Shown one piece after another: positions 1-8,421 of a DNA stretch of 47,404 bases; positions within the stretch are counted from its first letter, which is position 1, and each line of letters opens with the position of its first letter. The translations under genes were made by a program, and so were the position numbers. The stretch is from assembly GCA_963812335.1 (NCBI GenBank), contig CAWEUU010000009.1:1-47404 (forward strand), in the 5' to 3' direction. The notes below the pieces were generated by a model. It searched no databases, was not told the DNA's origin, and saw only the letters and a list, made by a program, of their open reading frames with translations. The stretch is from VRUE01 sp963812335. Its GTDB lineage: Bacteria; Actinomycetota; Thermoleophilia; Solirubrobacterales; 70-9.

Positions 1-454
1 AGACGCCGGAGTCGCTCTCGATCAGGATCGCCTCGCGGAACCCCTCCCCGCCGGCGGCGGCGAAGCCGATCGCGGTGAGGACGACGACGATCGCCAGCGT
101 CACCAACGGCCCGGCGACTGCGACCTTGAACTCGGTCATCGGACCGTCGGATTCGCGGTCCATGCGCGCCATCCCGCCGAAGATCCAGAGCTGGATGCTG
201 GAGATGCCGATGCCGTTGCGCAGCGCGACCAACGCGTGGCCGAGCTCGTGCAGGACGATCGAGCCGAAGAAGCCGAAGGCGCTGACGATCGCCAGCAGGA
301 ACGGGGTCGAGTCGGAGCTGGTCTCGCCGAGCACGTCACCGTAGAACTGCGAGAGCCAGAAGATGACGAGGAAGAGGACGAAGAACCAGGACCAGTCGAC
401 CGCGATGCGGATTCCGCGCACGTGGAAGAGCGTTATGGAGCGACCACCGAACAT
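1..454 (-). CDS. M50-family (site-2 protease-like) membrane metalloprotease, 3' part missing
   Basis: This reading frame enters from the window's left edge, and only its first 151 codons are visible. It translates as MFGGRSITLFHVRGIRIAVD, then a hydrophobic helix (about residues 21-38), a second helix ending in the zinc motif HELGH (69-73), and a third helix after VAVAGP (about 111-135). HExxH at the end of a helix followed by a hydrophobic AGP segment is the layout of M50/SpoIVFB-type intramembrane proteases, which cut within the membrane; the substrate is unknown. The ATG at 452-454 sits 6 nt below a TACAAT box, so the mRNA is probably leaderless. It is divergent from the M28 peptidase gene. 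The second catalytic motif and any PDZ or CBS domain lie outside the window. Confidence 0.88.
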   Translation of the reverse strand, partial: MFGGRSITLFHVRGIRIAVDWSWFFVLFLVIFWLSQFYGDVLGETSSDSTPFLLAIVSAFGFFGSIVLHELGHALVALRNGIGISSIQLWIFGGMARMDRESDGPMTEFKVAVAGPLVTLAIVVVLTAIGFAAAGGEGFREAILIESDSGV

Positions 455-460
455 CGACCA

Positions 461-470
461 ATTGTAGGGT
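461..470. promoter_or_regulatory. overlapping divergent -10 boxes of the M50 and M28 genes
   Basis: The two divergent genes are separated by only 23 bp (455-477). Reading minus, TACAAT (461-466) lies 6 nt from the M50 ATG. Reading plus, TAGGGT (465-470) lies 7 nt from the M28 ATG. The two hexamers share two bases. Both spacings fit leaderless transcription starting at or next to the ATG. No -35 consensus is evident on either side. Confidence 0.55.
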
Positions 471-477
471 CGGCCGG

Positions 478-1644
478 ATGCAAGACCGACTGCGCGGCTG
501 GCTGGAGGAACTGGAGCGGATCGAGCGGCCTTCGGCATCGGAGGGCGAGCGGCAGGCCGCCGAGTGGCTGGTGGCGCGATTTGGCGAGCTGGGGGCCGAG
601 GCGCGGATCGAGGCTGAGCCGGCGCATGGGACCTATTGGTGGCCGCTTGGGATCGGCGCCGCGTTGGGTGCGCTGGGCGGCATCCTCGGCCTGCGCGGGC
701 GGCGGCTGCTCGGGGGCACGGTCGCGGGCGCCGCGGCGGCCGGCATGGCCTCCGACTTCCCGCCCGGCAAACGCCTGATCCGCCGTCTGCTGCCGCGCCG
801 CACGACCTACAACGTCGTCTGCGAGCTCGGACCGGCGGAGGCCGAGCGCACGATCGTCCTGATCGCCCACCACGACGCCGCCCACTCGGGCATCGTCTTC
901 CACCCGCAGCTCCCCCACATCGCCAACCGGCTCGGGCTGATCGAGCGCAGCGACACCAGCCCGCCGCTGATGGCGCCGGTCGTCGGAGGCCCGGTGTTGG
1001 CGGCGCTCGGCGCGCTCACCGGCAGGCGCGCGCTGGCGAAGCTGGGCATCTTCCTCGGTCTTGGCTCTGCCGCTGCGATGGCCGAGATCGGCGCCCGCGA
1101 AGTCGTCCCCGGCGCAAACGACAACGGCACCGCCGTCGTCGCCCTGCTGGCGCTGGCCGAGCGGCTGCTCGCCGAGCCGCCGCAGAGCACCCGCGTGGTC
1201 CTGCTCTCGGTCGGCTCGGAGGAGTCGTTCAGCGAGGGGATCAAGGCCTTCGGCGAGCGCCACTTCGACGAGCTGCCGCGGGAGAGCACCTTCTTCCTCT
1301 GCCTGGAGACGCTCGGCTCGCCGCACCTGCTGGTGCTGCGCGGCGAGGGCTTCCTGAGGATGCGCGAGTACCCGCCGCGCTCGCTGGCGCTGATCGACGG
1401 GCTCGCCGAGGAGCTCGGCATCGAGCTCTTCCCCAACCTGCGCCTGCGCAACGGCACCGACGGGCTCGAGTCGCTCGCCGCCGGCTACGAGGTCGCGGTG
1501 CTGGCGAGCTGCACCGAGCTCAAGCAGCCCGCCAACTACCACTGGTGGCACGACCTCGCCGAGAACGTCGACTTCGACACCGTCGCCGACGGCATCCGCC
1601 TCTCCGAGGCCGCGATCCGCCGTCTGGACGAGCGCTGGCTGTAG
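478..1644 (+). CDS. M28-family zinc peptidase with membrane segments
   Basis: 388 aa. The M28 aminopeptidase metal-site motifs appear in order: HHDAAHSG (131-138), PGANDNGTAV (211-220), GSEES (247-251, general base and metal Glu), CLETLG (275-280) and a late His in NYHWWHD (353-359). All metal ligands expected for a di-zinc M28 enzyme seem present. Hydrophobic stretches at about 55-92 and 165-203 interrupt the fold, so the protein is probably membrane-attached rather than secreted; no signal peptide is seen. The natural substrate cannot be told from sequence. It is divergent from an M50 protease and followed by a strong hairpin at 1651-1674, so it is probably monocistronic. The start is supported by the TAGGGT box 7 nt upstream. 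Confidence 0.85.
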   Translation: MQDRLRGWLEELERIERPSASEGERQAAEWLVARFGELGAEARIEAEPAHGTYWWPLGIGAALGALGGILGLRGRRLLGGTVAGAAAAGMASDFPPGKRLIRRLLPRRTTYNVVCELGPAEAERTIVLIAHHDAAHSGIVFHPQLPHIANRLGLIERSDTSPPLMAPVVGGPVLAALGALTGRRALAKLGIFLGLGSAAAMAEIGAREVVPGANDNGTAVVALLALAERLLAEPPQSTRVVLLSVGSEESFSEGIKAFGERHFDELPRESTFFLCLETLGSPHLLVLRGEGFLRMREYPPRSLALIDGLAEELGIELFPNLRLRNGTDGLESLAAGYEVAVLASCTELKQPANYHWWHDLAENVDFDTVADGIRLSEAAIRRLDERWL

Positions 1645-1650
1645 TCGCTG

Positions 1651-1674
1651 AAATCCGACCGCGGGGTCGGATTT
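1651..1674 (+). terminator. 10-bp hairpin after the M28 gene
   Basis: AAATCCGACC (1651-1660) and GGTCGGATTT (1665-1674) are perfect reverse complements around a 4-nt GCGG loop, 6 nt after the M28 stop. The 3' arm ends in ATTT rather than a long T run. It separates the peptidase gene from the sdh operon and could act as an intrinsic terminator. Confidence 0.6.
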
Positions 1675-1682
1675 CGCCTCTA

Positions 1683-1688
1683 TAGAGT
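1683..1688 (+). promoter_or_regulatory. candidate -10 box of the sdh operon (TAGAGT)
   Basis: TAGAGT lies 8 nt before the GTG start of sdhA and directly follows the hairpin at 1651-1674. The spacing would give a leaderless or 1-2 nt leader transcript. An overlapping TATAGA (1681-1686) is an alternative. No Shine-Dalgarno sequence is present, which fits a leaderless mRNA. Confidence 0.4.
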
Positions 1689-1696
1689 CCGCGCCC

Positions 1697-3385
1697 GTGC
1701 CTACGCATGACGTGCTCGTAATCGGTGCCGGCCTGGCAGGGCAGCGCGCCGCTCTCGCCGCCGCCGAGCAGGGGGTCTCGGTCGGGATCCTGAGCAAGGT
1801 CCACCCCGTGCGGTCGCACTCCAACGCGGCGCAGGGCGGAATCAACGCGGCGCTCAACCCGGGCGACTCCTGGGAGTCGCACGCCTACGACACGGTCAAG
1901 GGCTCCGACTACCTCGGCGACCAGGACGCGATCTCGATTATGTGCGAAGAGGCGCCGGAGGAGATCCTCCACCTCGAGCACCTCGGCGTCACCTTCCACC
2001 GCAACGAGGAGGGCAAGCTCGGCACCCGCGCCTTCGGCGGCGCCTCCGCCGCCCGCACCTATTACGTCGCCGACATCACCGGCCAGGCGATCATGCACGT
2101 GCTCTACGAGCAGCTGATGAAGCACTCCGACACGGTCGCGCGCTACGAGGAGTGGTTCTGCACGGCGCTGGCGCTCGACGAGCAGGGCGAGTGCTGCGGC
2201 GTCGTCACCCGCAACGTCGCCGACGGCTCGATGCAGCTCTTCTCCGCCAAGGCCGTGATCCTCGCGTGCGGCGGTAACGGCCAGGTCTGGCAGCCGACCA
2301 CCAACGCGCTGATCTGCACCGGCGACGGGATCGCGATGGCCTACCGCGCCGGCGCCAAGCTGATGGACATGGAGATGATCCAGTACCACCCGACGACGCT
2401 GGCAGGCAAGGGCTTCCTGATCACCGAGGGCGCCCGCGGCGAGGGCGCCCACCTGCTCAACGCCAAGGGCGAGCGCTTCATGGAGCGCTACGCGCCGAAC
2501 AAGATGGAGCTGGCCTCGCGCGACGTCGTCTCCCGCGCCGAGCAGACCGAGATCAACGAGGGCCGCGGCTTCCCCGACGGCACCGTCGCGCTCGATGTCA
2601 CCGTCGTGCCGAAGAAGCGCGTGCACGAGGCGCTGCGCGAGATCGTTCTCGTCGGCAAGGACTTCGCCGGAGTCGACATCACCAAGGAACCGATCCGGAT
2701 CAAGCCCGGCAACCACTACACGATGGGCGGGATCAAGACCGACGTCGACGGCCGCACCGACGTGCCCGGCCTCTACGCCGCCGGCGAGACCGCCTGCGTC
2801 TCGGTCCACGGCGGCAACCGCCTCGGCGCCAACTCGCTGCTCGACACGCTGATCTTCGGCCGCCGCTCCGGCGCCGACGCCGCCGGGCGCGCCAAGCAGA
2901 TCGAGGGCGCGCGCCCGAGCAAGGCCGTGCTCGAGGGCGAGCAGGCCGAGATCGAGTCGATATCGGCGCGGGAGAAGGGCTCTGGCCGCCGCGTCTCGGA
3001 GATCAAGCGGGAGCTGGGCGAGACGATGGACAAGCACGTCGCCGTCTTCCGCGAGGAGGCCGGGATCCAGCAGGCGCTGGAGATCGTGCGCCGGCTCAAG
3101 CAGGAGGCCAAGTCCGCCTACATCGACGACAAGGGCCAGGTCTTCAACCAGGACCTGCTGGGGGCGATCGAGCTCGGCTACATGCTCGACAACGCCGAGT
3201 GCACCTGCGTCGCTGCGCTCGAGCGCAAGGAGAGCCGCGGCGCCCAGTACAGGACCGACTTCCCCGAGCGCAATGACGAGGAGTGGCTCAAACATATCGA
3301 CCTGCAGAGGGACGACGACGGACCGGAGATCTCATACTCCGAGGTGACGATCACCCAGTGGGAACCGGAAGAGCGGAAATACTGA
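1697..3385 (+). CDS. sdhA: succinate dehydrogenase/fumarate reductase flavoprotein subunit
   Basis: 562 aa, the family's usual length. It begins with a Rossmann dinucleotide motif, VLVIGAGLAGQ (about 6-16). RSHSNAAQGGIN follows (39-50), in which His41 is the expected covalent FAD attachment site. Later come the dicarboxylate-site signatures QYHPTTL, EGARGEGAHL and HGGNRLGANSLLD, and a C-terminal helical domain. It oxidises succinate to fumarate (or the reverse) and passes electrons to the iron-sulfur subunit encoded 10 bp downstream. The GTG start is chosen because the Rossmann fold begins immediately after it and a -10-like box lies just upstream. It is first in an sdhA-sdhB-CCG subunit operon. 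Direction (SQR or QFR) is not decidable from sequence. Confidence 0.95.
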   Translation: MPTHDVLVIGAGLAGQRAALAAAEQGVSVGILSKVHPVRSHSNAAQGGINAALNPGDSWESHAYDTVKGSDYLGDQDAISIMCEEAPEEILHLEHLGVTFHRNEEGKLGTRAFGGASAARTYYVADITGQAIMHVLYEQLMKHSDTVARYEEWFCTALALDEQGECCGVVTRNVADGSMQLFSAKAVILACGGNGQVWQPTTNALICTGDGIAMAYRAGAKLMDMEMIQYHPTTLAGKGFLITEGARGEGAHLLNAKGERFMERYAPNKMELASRDVVSRAEQTEINEGRGFPDGTVALDVTVVPKKRVHEALREIVLVGKDFAGVDITKEPIRIKPGNHYTMGGIKTDVDGRTDVPGLYAAGETACVSVHGGNRLGANSLLDTLIFGRRSGADAAGRAKQIEGARPSKAVLEGEQAEIESISAREKGSGRRVSEIKRELGETMDKHVAVFREEAGIQQALEIVRRLKQEAKSAYIDDKGQVFNQDLLGAIELGYMLDNAECTCVAALERKESRGAQYRTDFPERNDEEWLKHIDLQRDDDGPEISYSEVTITQWEPEERKY

Positions 3386-3395
3386 GGGGACTGAG

Positions 3396-4512
3396 ATGGC
3401 CGAGTACACGCTGAAAGTTCGCAGGTACCAGCCGGAGAGCGGCGAGGGAGCCTTCTGGGAGGAGTTCAAGGTCGAGCTCGAGCCCACGCTCTCTGTCCTC
3501 GACGGCCTGCTTCAAGCCAAAGATCGAGACGATGGCTCGCTTTCGGTGCGGTGCTCATGCAGAGCGGCGATTTGTGGCTCGTGCGGGATGAAGATCAATG
3601 GCCAGTCGGGCCTCGGCTGCAAGACGCAGGTCGGCGAGGCGCACGAGGCCGCCAATCGGCGCAACGGCGGCGGCGAGCCGATTGTCATCGAGCCGATGGG
3701 CAACATGCCCGTGATCAAGGACCTGATCACCGACATGGAGTCGACCCACTGGGAGAAGATCCGCCGCGTCACCCCGTGGCTGCTGCCGCACGGCGAGCCG
3801 CCCGAGCGCGAGTACGTGGTCGAGCCCGAATCGATGATCGACATCACCCAGTCGATGGCCTGCATCCAGTGCGGCGCCTGCGTCTCCTCCTGCCTCTCGA
3901 TGGAAGCCGACCCCGACTTCATCGGCCCGGCGGCGCTGGCCAAGGCCTACCGATTCGTCGGCGACCCGCGCGACGCCGAGTCCAAGGAGCGGCTGCACGA
4001 CCTCGCCGAGGACCCGCACGGGATCTACGACTGCACCCACTGCTTCAGCTGCATCGACGCCTGCCCCAAGGGGGTCGCGCCGATGGACCAGATCATGCGC
4101 CTGCGCCGCAAGGCCGGCGAGGAGGGGATCGAAGACCCCAACAGCGGCCACGACCACGAGCTCGCCTTCGTCAAGATCATCGAGAAGAAGGGCACGCTCG
4201 ACGAGGTCGCTGCTGCTGCAGGAGTCCTTCGCGCCGGGCATGAAGGGCAAGCTGAAACCGAGCAAACGGGCGATCAAGGAAATGCTCGGCTCGCTGCCGA
4301 CGGCGATCCGCGCCATGCGCAGCGGCAAGATGCGCTCGCTGCCGAAGCTGATCCCCGGCATCCACCCGAAGCTTCCCGACGGCGCCCAGGACGACGTCAA
4401 GGCGATCTACAAGCACGCCGAGGAGCACCGCGAGGAATTCAACATCTACATCCAGGGCGAGGAGGACGTCGAGCCCGAGCCCGACGAGACCGAGACGGAG
4501 GAGAAGGTATGA
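3396..4512 (+). CDS. sdhB: succinate dehydrogenase/fumarate reductase iron-sulfur subunit (frame broken at 4209)
   Basis: The N-terminal 2Fe-2S domain has CSCRAAICGSC (53-63) and Cys75. The C-terminal domain has CIQCGACVSSC and CTHCFSCIDACPKG for the 4Fe-4S and 3Fe-4S clusters. A Shine-Dalgarno GAGGGG precedes the ATG. After TLDEV the frame is lost. Removing one G at 4209 restores EVLLLQES, which continues through KGKLKPSKRAIKEMLG to a lysine/glutamate-rich end at TGA 4510-4512, giving about 371 aa. As written, the ribosome stays open in the original frame through about 98 unnatural codons and runs into the next gene (671 aa fusion, stop 5411). The restored stop overlaps the next ATG (ATGA), which strongly argues the restored frame is right. 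The cause is either a sequencing error or a true mutation. Confidence 0.88.
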
Positions 4513-5411
4513 AGCTCGCCTACTGGCCCGGCTGCGTCTCGCGCGGCTTCACCACCGAGCTGCACGGCTCGATGGCGTTCAGCGCCGAGAAGCTCGGCAT
4601 CGAGCTGGTCGAACTCGACCGCGCCAACTGCTGCGGCGCCGGCGTGATCGCCGAGCACAACCAGGAGCTCGCCGACACGCTCAACGCGCGCACCTTCGCG
4701 CTCGCCCAGCAGACCGGGCTGGCGATGATGAACATCTGCTCGACCTGCCAGGGAGCGCAGTCGGAGTGCCAGCAGCGGCTCGACGCCGACTCCGCCTACC
4801 GCGCCCACATCAACGAGGTGCTGAGCGGCCAGGGCCTCGCCTACGAGAAGGGCAAGGACGGCTTCACCAACAAAAACTTCCTCTGGCTGCTGGTCGAGGA
4901 CTACGGGCTGGAGAAGCTGGCGGAGAAGGTCGTCCGGCCGCTCTCCGGCCTGCGCGTCGGCCCCTTCTACGGCTGCTACGTCGTCCGCCCCAAGGAGCGG
5001 CTCGGCTACGACGAGTTCCCCGACCGCGACATCTACCTGGAGCAGGTGATCGAGGCGCTGGGCGGCGAGGTGGTCGAGTACGACGGCGCCCGCAAATGCT
5101 GCGGCTTCCCGGTGATCACGATGAACCGCGAGACCTCGCTGCGCCAGGCCGGCACCCACGTCGGCGACGCGCTCGACGCCGGCGCCGACTGCCTGGTCAC
5201 GCCCTGCCCGCTCTGCCACCTCAATCTCGACATGCAGCAGCCCGAGGCGGCCAAGGTCGTCAACCGCGACCTCGGCCTAGCCGTCCTGCACCTCCCGCAG
5301 CTGGTCGGCCTCGCCCTCGGCGCCGAGCCGAAGCAGCTCGGGATGAGCCGGCACATCGCCTCGACCGGCTGGGTCGAGGAGCGCCTCGCCGGCGCGACCG
5401 CGGCGGCCTAG
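4509..5411 (+). CDS. CCG-domain (HdrB/SdhE-like) subunit of the succinate dehydrogenase complex
   Basis: 300 aa, ATG overlapping the restored sdhB stop. It has two cysteine-rich CCG repeats. The first contains YWPGCVSRG, NCCGAGV and CSTCQGA; the second contains FYGCYVVRP, KCCGFPV and TPCPLCHLNLD. This is the arrangement of heterodisulfide reductase subunit B and of the E subunit of non-classical succinate dehydrogenases and methylmenaquinol:fumarate reductases. There it replaces the haem-bearing SdhC/SdhD anchor and contacts quinone or another thiol/disulfide partner. No transmembrane helix is visible, so attachment would be peripheral. It is the last gene of the operon; the antiporter start follows 9 bp later. 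The family call is confident; the electron acceptor is inference. Confidence 0.88.
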   Translation: MKLAYWPGCVSRGFTTELHGSMAFSAEKLGIELVELDRANCCGAGVIAEHNQELADTLNARTFALAQQTGLAMMNICSTCQGAQSECQQRLDADSAYRAHINEVLSGQGLAYEKGKDGFTNKNFLWLLVEDYGLEKLAEKVVRPLSGLRVGPFYGCYVVRPKERLGYDEFPDRDIYLEQVIEALGGEVVEYDGARKCCGFPVITMNRETSLRQAGTHVGDALDAGADCLVTPCPLCHLNLDMQQPEAAKVVNRDLGLAVLHLPQLVGLALGAEPKQLGMSRHIASTGWVEERLAGATAAA

Positions 5412-5420
5412 CCCGAGCCC

Positions 5421-6623
5421 TTGGGAGCCGACCTGCTCCCGCTGGCGGCGGCGACCAGCACGTCGGACGTCATCCTCGACCTCTTCCTGGTCCTGCTCGC
5501 GGCGAAGGTCGGCGACGAGGTCTTCAAGCGGATCGGCCAGCCCGCGATCGTCGGCGAGATCCTCGCCGGTGTCCTGATCGGCCCCTCGCTGCTCGGCCTG
5601 GTCGAGCTCGGCGAGGTGCTCGAAGTCTTCGCCGAGCTGGGCGTGATCTTCCTGCTCTTCTGGGTCGGGCTGGAGACCCGGGTCTCGGAGATGCGCGCGG
5701 TCGGCGGCGACGCGATCTCGGTCGGAGTGATCGGCGTGATCCTGCCCTTCGCCGGCGGCCTTGCGCTGGCGCTCGGGCTGGGCGAAGAGACCGGCACCGC
5801 GGTCTTCCTCGGCGCCGCCCTGGCGGCGACCAGCGTCGGCATCACCTCGGCCGTGCTGATCGAGCTGGGGCTGATCCGCACGCGCGCCGCCCGCACCCTG
5901 CTCGGAGCTGCGATCGTCGACGACATCCTCGCCCTGATCCTCGTCGCCGTCGCGACCGGCGTCGCCGCCGAGGGCGGCCTCGACCCGGCCGAACTGCTCG
6001 TCGTGATCGGGCTCGCCCTCGCCTTCGTCGCCTTCTTCGCCTTCGGCGGCACGCGGGCGATCGCGAGCCGGCCGCAGGTCCTGAAGGAGCCGCGCTTCTC
6101 CGAGTCGCCGCTGCTTCCGGCGGTGATCCTCTGCCTCGGCGTCGCCGTGCTGGCGGCCCAGATCGGGCTCGCCGCGATCATCGGCGCCTTCCTCGCCGGG
6201 CTGATGGTCGCCGAGACCAAGGAGCAGCACCCGATCGAGGATGAGGTGGCGCCCCTGTACGCCTTCTTCCCACCCTTCTTCTTCGCCGCGATCGGGATCC
6301 AGCTCGACCTCGGCGCGCTGCTCGACTGGGGCACTCTGGCCCTGCTCGGCGCGGTCACCGCGGTCGCCGCCGCGACCAAGCTCGCCGGGGCCTGGATCGG
6401 GGCGCGCCGGATGGAGCCGCGCGAGAAGCGCCTGGTCGCGATCGGGATGATCCCGCGCGGCGAGGTCGGGATCATCGTCGCCGGCATCGGCGCCGCCGCG
6501 GGCGTCGTCGACGAGCAGCTCTTCGCCGTCGTCGTCGCGATGTCGATCCTGACGACGCTCGTCGTGCCGCCGCTGCTGCGCCGGATGCAGGTCGGCGCTG
6601 AGGCGCCCGAAGCCTCGCCCTAG
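5421..6623 (+). CDS. cation:proton antiporter, CPA2/KefB-like
   Basis: About 400 aa, nearly all hydrophobic, with 11-13 predicted membrane helices. Recognisable family features are KVGDEVFKRIGQPAIVGEILAG near the N-terminus, the conserved acidic pair in GAAIVDDILALIL (the ion-binding DD/ND position), and a C-terminal RGEVGIIVAGIG segment. It would exchange Na+ or K+ for protons. No cytoplasmic TrkA-N domain is attached. The TTG at 5421 is the earliest start after the upstream stop and is not certain, since no good ribosome site is seen. The position right behind the sdh genes suggests co-transcription but not a shared function. Confidence 0.85.
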   Translation: MGADLLPLAAATSTSDVILDLFLVLLAAKVGDEVFKRIGQPAIVGEILAGVLIGPSLLGLVELGEVLEVFAELGVIFLLFWVGLETRVSEMRAVGGDAISVGVIGVILPFAGGLALALGLGEETGTAVFLGAALAATSVGITSAVLIELGLIRTRAARTLLGAAIVDDILALILVAVATGVAAEGGLDPAELLVVIGLALAFVAFFAFGGTRAIASRPQVLKEPRFSESPLLPAVILCLGVAVLAAQIGLAAIIGAFLAGLMVAETKEQHPIEDEVAPLYAFFPPFFFAAIGIQLDLGALLDWGTLALLGAVTAVAAATKLAGAWIGARRMEPREKRLVAIGMIPRGEVGIIVAGIGAAAGVVDEQLFAVVVAMSILTTLVVPPLLRRMQVGAEAPEASP

Positions 6624-6633
6624 GCTGGTCGCA

Positions 6634-6639
6634 TACCCT
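6634..6639 (+). promoter_or_regulatory. candidate -10 box (TACCCT) of the ArsB/NhaD-type gene
   Basis: TACCCT lies 9 nt before the ATG at 6649 in the 25-bp gap after the antiporter gene. It fits the TANNNT spacing seen at several other genes here. No ribosome-binding site is present in the gap. Confidence 0.35.
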
Positions 6640-6648
6640 GCGGCGCGC

Positions 6649-7920
6649 ATGGCCATCGCCGTCGCCACCTTCCTGATCGTGCTGGCGATCATCGCCAGCG
6701 AGAAGATGCACCGCACCAACATCGCCCTGCTCGGGGCGGCGATCGTCGTGCTCTTCGTCGGCGACTTCTCCCAGGAGCAGGCGATCGAGTCGATCGACTT
6801 CAACACGATCGGGCTGCTGACCGGGATGATGATCCTCGTCTACCTGACCCAGCAGACCGGCGTCTACGACTTCGTCGCGATCCGCGCCGGCCAGCTATCC
6901 GGCGGGAAATCGTTCGCGGTGACGATGAGCCTTGCCGGGACGACGGCGCTGCTCTCGGCCTTCCTCGACAACCTGACGACGATCCTCTTGATCGCGCCGA
7001 TCACCTTCCTGCTGGCCGACGCGCTCGACATCGAGGCTGTGCCGCTCTTGATCATCGAGGTGATCGCCTCCAACATCGGCGGTACCGCGACCCTGATCGG
7101 CGACCCGCCGAACATCATCATCGCCGGCGCCACCGGGCTCAGCTTCAACGCCTTCATCGCCAACCTGGCGCCGGTGGTGATCGTCACCTTTGCCGCCGTG
7201 ATCCCGCTGCTCTACCTCTTCTTCCGCAAGCGGCTGCAGGTGGCGGAGCGAAACCGGCGGGCGATCATGGAGCTGAACGCGCTGGCCTCGATCCGCGACT
7301 CGGCCGAGCTGCGACGCACCGGCCCGGTCCTGCTGGCGACCGTGCTCGCGTTCTTCGCCCACCAGGCCCTCCACATCGAGCCGGCGACGGTGGCGCTGAC
7401 CGGCGCCGCAGTCGGGCTGCTGGTGACCAGGATCGACCTCGAGGAGGCGCTCTCGAGCATCGAGTGGACGACGCTCTTCTTCTTCGTAGCCCTCTTCGTG
7501 ATGGTCGGCGCGCTGGAGGCGACGGGCGCGATCGGCCATGTCGCCGACGCGGTCAAGAGCGTCACCGGGGGCGAGCGCACGGCGGAGCTGATCGGGATCA
7601 CCTGGGTCGCGGCGCTGGGCTCGGGCGTGGTCGACAACATCCCCTTCACGACGGCGATGATCCCCGTGGTCAAGGAGCTGCAGGCTTCCGCCGGGACGCA
7701 GGGCGACGACGCCTACTGGTGGGCGCTCGCCCTCGGCGCCTGCTTCGGCGGCAACGCGACGATGATCGCCGCCGCCGCCAACGTCGCCGCCGCCGGAATG
7801 GCCGAACGGGCCGGCACGCCGATCGGCTTCCTCGCCTTCATCAAGGTCGGCCTGCCTGCGACGATCCTCTCAATCGCCATCGCCACCGCCTACATCGCAA
7901 TCCGCTACATCGCCCTATGA
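6649..7920 (+). CDS. ArsB/NhaD (SLC13-like) ion transporter
   Basis: 423 aa, about 11 membrane helices. The ion-transporter superfamily signature is clear: SAFLDNLTTILLIAP, then SNIGGTATLIGDPPNIII in the first half and a pseudo-symmetric VDNIPFTTAMIP plus GGNATMIAAAANV in the second. These paired NLTT/GDPPN and DNIPFT/GGN motifs form the two halves of the substrate site. The substrate could be Na+ (antiport), arsenite or an organic anion, and none can be selected from sequence; no arsR or arsC neighbours it. It lies between a CPA2 antiporter and a CBS-domain protein, all on one strand, which suggests an ion-homeostasis group. Confidence 0.85.
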   Translation: MAIAVATFLIVLAIIASEKMHRTNIALLGAAIVVLFVGDFSQEQAIESIDFNTIGLLTGMMILVYLTQQTGVYDFVAIRAGQLSGGKSFAVTMSLAGTTALLSAFLDNLTTILLIAPITFLLADALDIEAVPLLIIEVIASNIGGTATLIGDPPNIIIAGATGLSFNAFIANLAPVVIVTFAAVIPLLYLFFRKRLQVAERNRRAIMELNALASIRDSAELRRTGPVLLATVLAFFAHQALHIEPATVALTGAAVGLLVTRIDLEEALSSIEWTTLFFFVALFVMVGALEATGAIGHVADAVKSVTGGERTAELIGITWVAALGSGVVDNIPFTTAMIPVVKELQASAGTQGDDAYWWALALGACFGGNATMIAAAANVAAAGMAERAGTPIGFLAFIKVGLPATILSIAIATAYIAIRYIAL

Positions 7921-7939
7921 CGGAGTAAGGAGAGACGCC

Positions 7940-8416
7940 ATGTCCGACTCGATCGTCAAGAAGGCCCTGCGCGAGATAGAGCCGCTCGACGCCGACGAGC
8001 TGATCGGCCCGGCAGCGCGGCGGGTGATCGACGAAGGGCTGCCGGCGCTGCCCGCGGTCGAAAAGAACGGCAGCTTCGTCGGCATCTTCGGCGAGCGCGA
8101 GTTCATGGCGGCGCTCTTCCCCGGCTACGTCGGCGAGCTCGCCTCGGCGGCGATGGTCTCGCGCTCGGTCGACGAGACGATCGAGCGCCGCGCCAACTGC
8201 GCCGAGCAGCCGATCCGCCGCTGGCTGACCACCGACCACGTCCTGGTCGAGGACGACTACTCCGACACCCAGCTCGCCGAGCTCTTCCTCCACCACCGCG
8301 TGCTGATCGTCCCGATCGCCACCGCCGACAAGGTGCATGGGGTCGTCACCCGTCACGACTTCTTCTGCGAGCTGGTCGAGCGCTTCGGCGTGCTGGCCGA
8401 GGATCTCGGCGACTGA
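7940..8416 (+). CDS. CBS-domain pair protein
   Basis: 158 aa. Two CBS-like repeats fill the protein: one around ALPAVEKNGSFVGIFGEREF (about 34-53) and one around VLIVPIATADKVHGVVTRHDF (about 116-136). Stand-alone CBS pairs usually bind adenine nucleotides and regulate a partner protein. The start is well placed behind AAGGAGA. It lies 19 bp after the ArsB/NhaD-type transporter and may sense cell energy state for it (inference). Its stop is directly followed by the structured repeat at 8422-8506. Confidence 0.82.
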   Translation: MSDSIVKKALREIEPLDADELIGPAARRVIDEGLPALPAVEKNGSFVGIFGEREFMAALFPGYVGELASAAMVSRSVDETIERRANCAEQPIRRWLTTDHVLVEDDYSDTQLAELFLHHRVLIVPIATADKVHGVVTRHDFFCELVERFGVLAEDLGD

Positions 8417-8421
8417 CGAGT

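Noticed and set aside
433..1857. Long minus-strand frames opposite the M28 peptidase
   Set aside because: They are rich in Arg/Ala/Gly/Glu with no domain, as antisense frames of GC-rich genes are.
4205..4222. Programmed ribosomal frameshift at GCTGCTGCT
   Set aside because: No slippery heptamer or following stem is clear, and four other genes in the window have similar small breaks, so an error is the simpler view.
3396..5411. A single 671-aa SdhB-CCG fusion gene
   Set aside because: The middle 98 codons are out-of-frame composition, and the restored frame ends in an ATGA overlap with the next gene, so two genes are the better reading.
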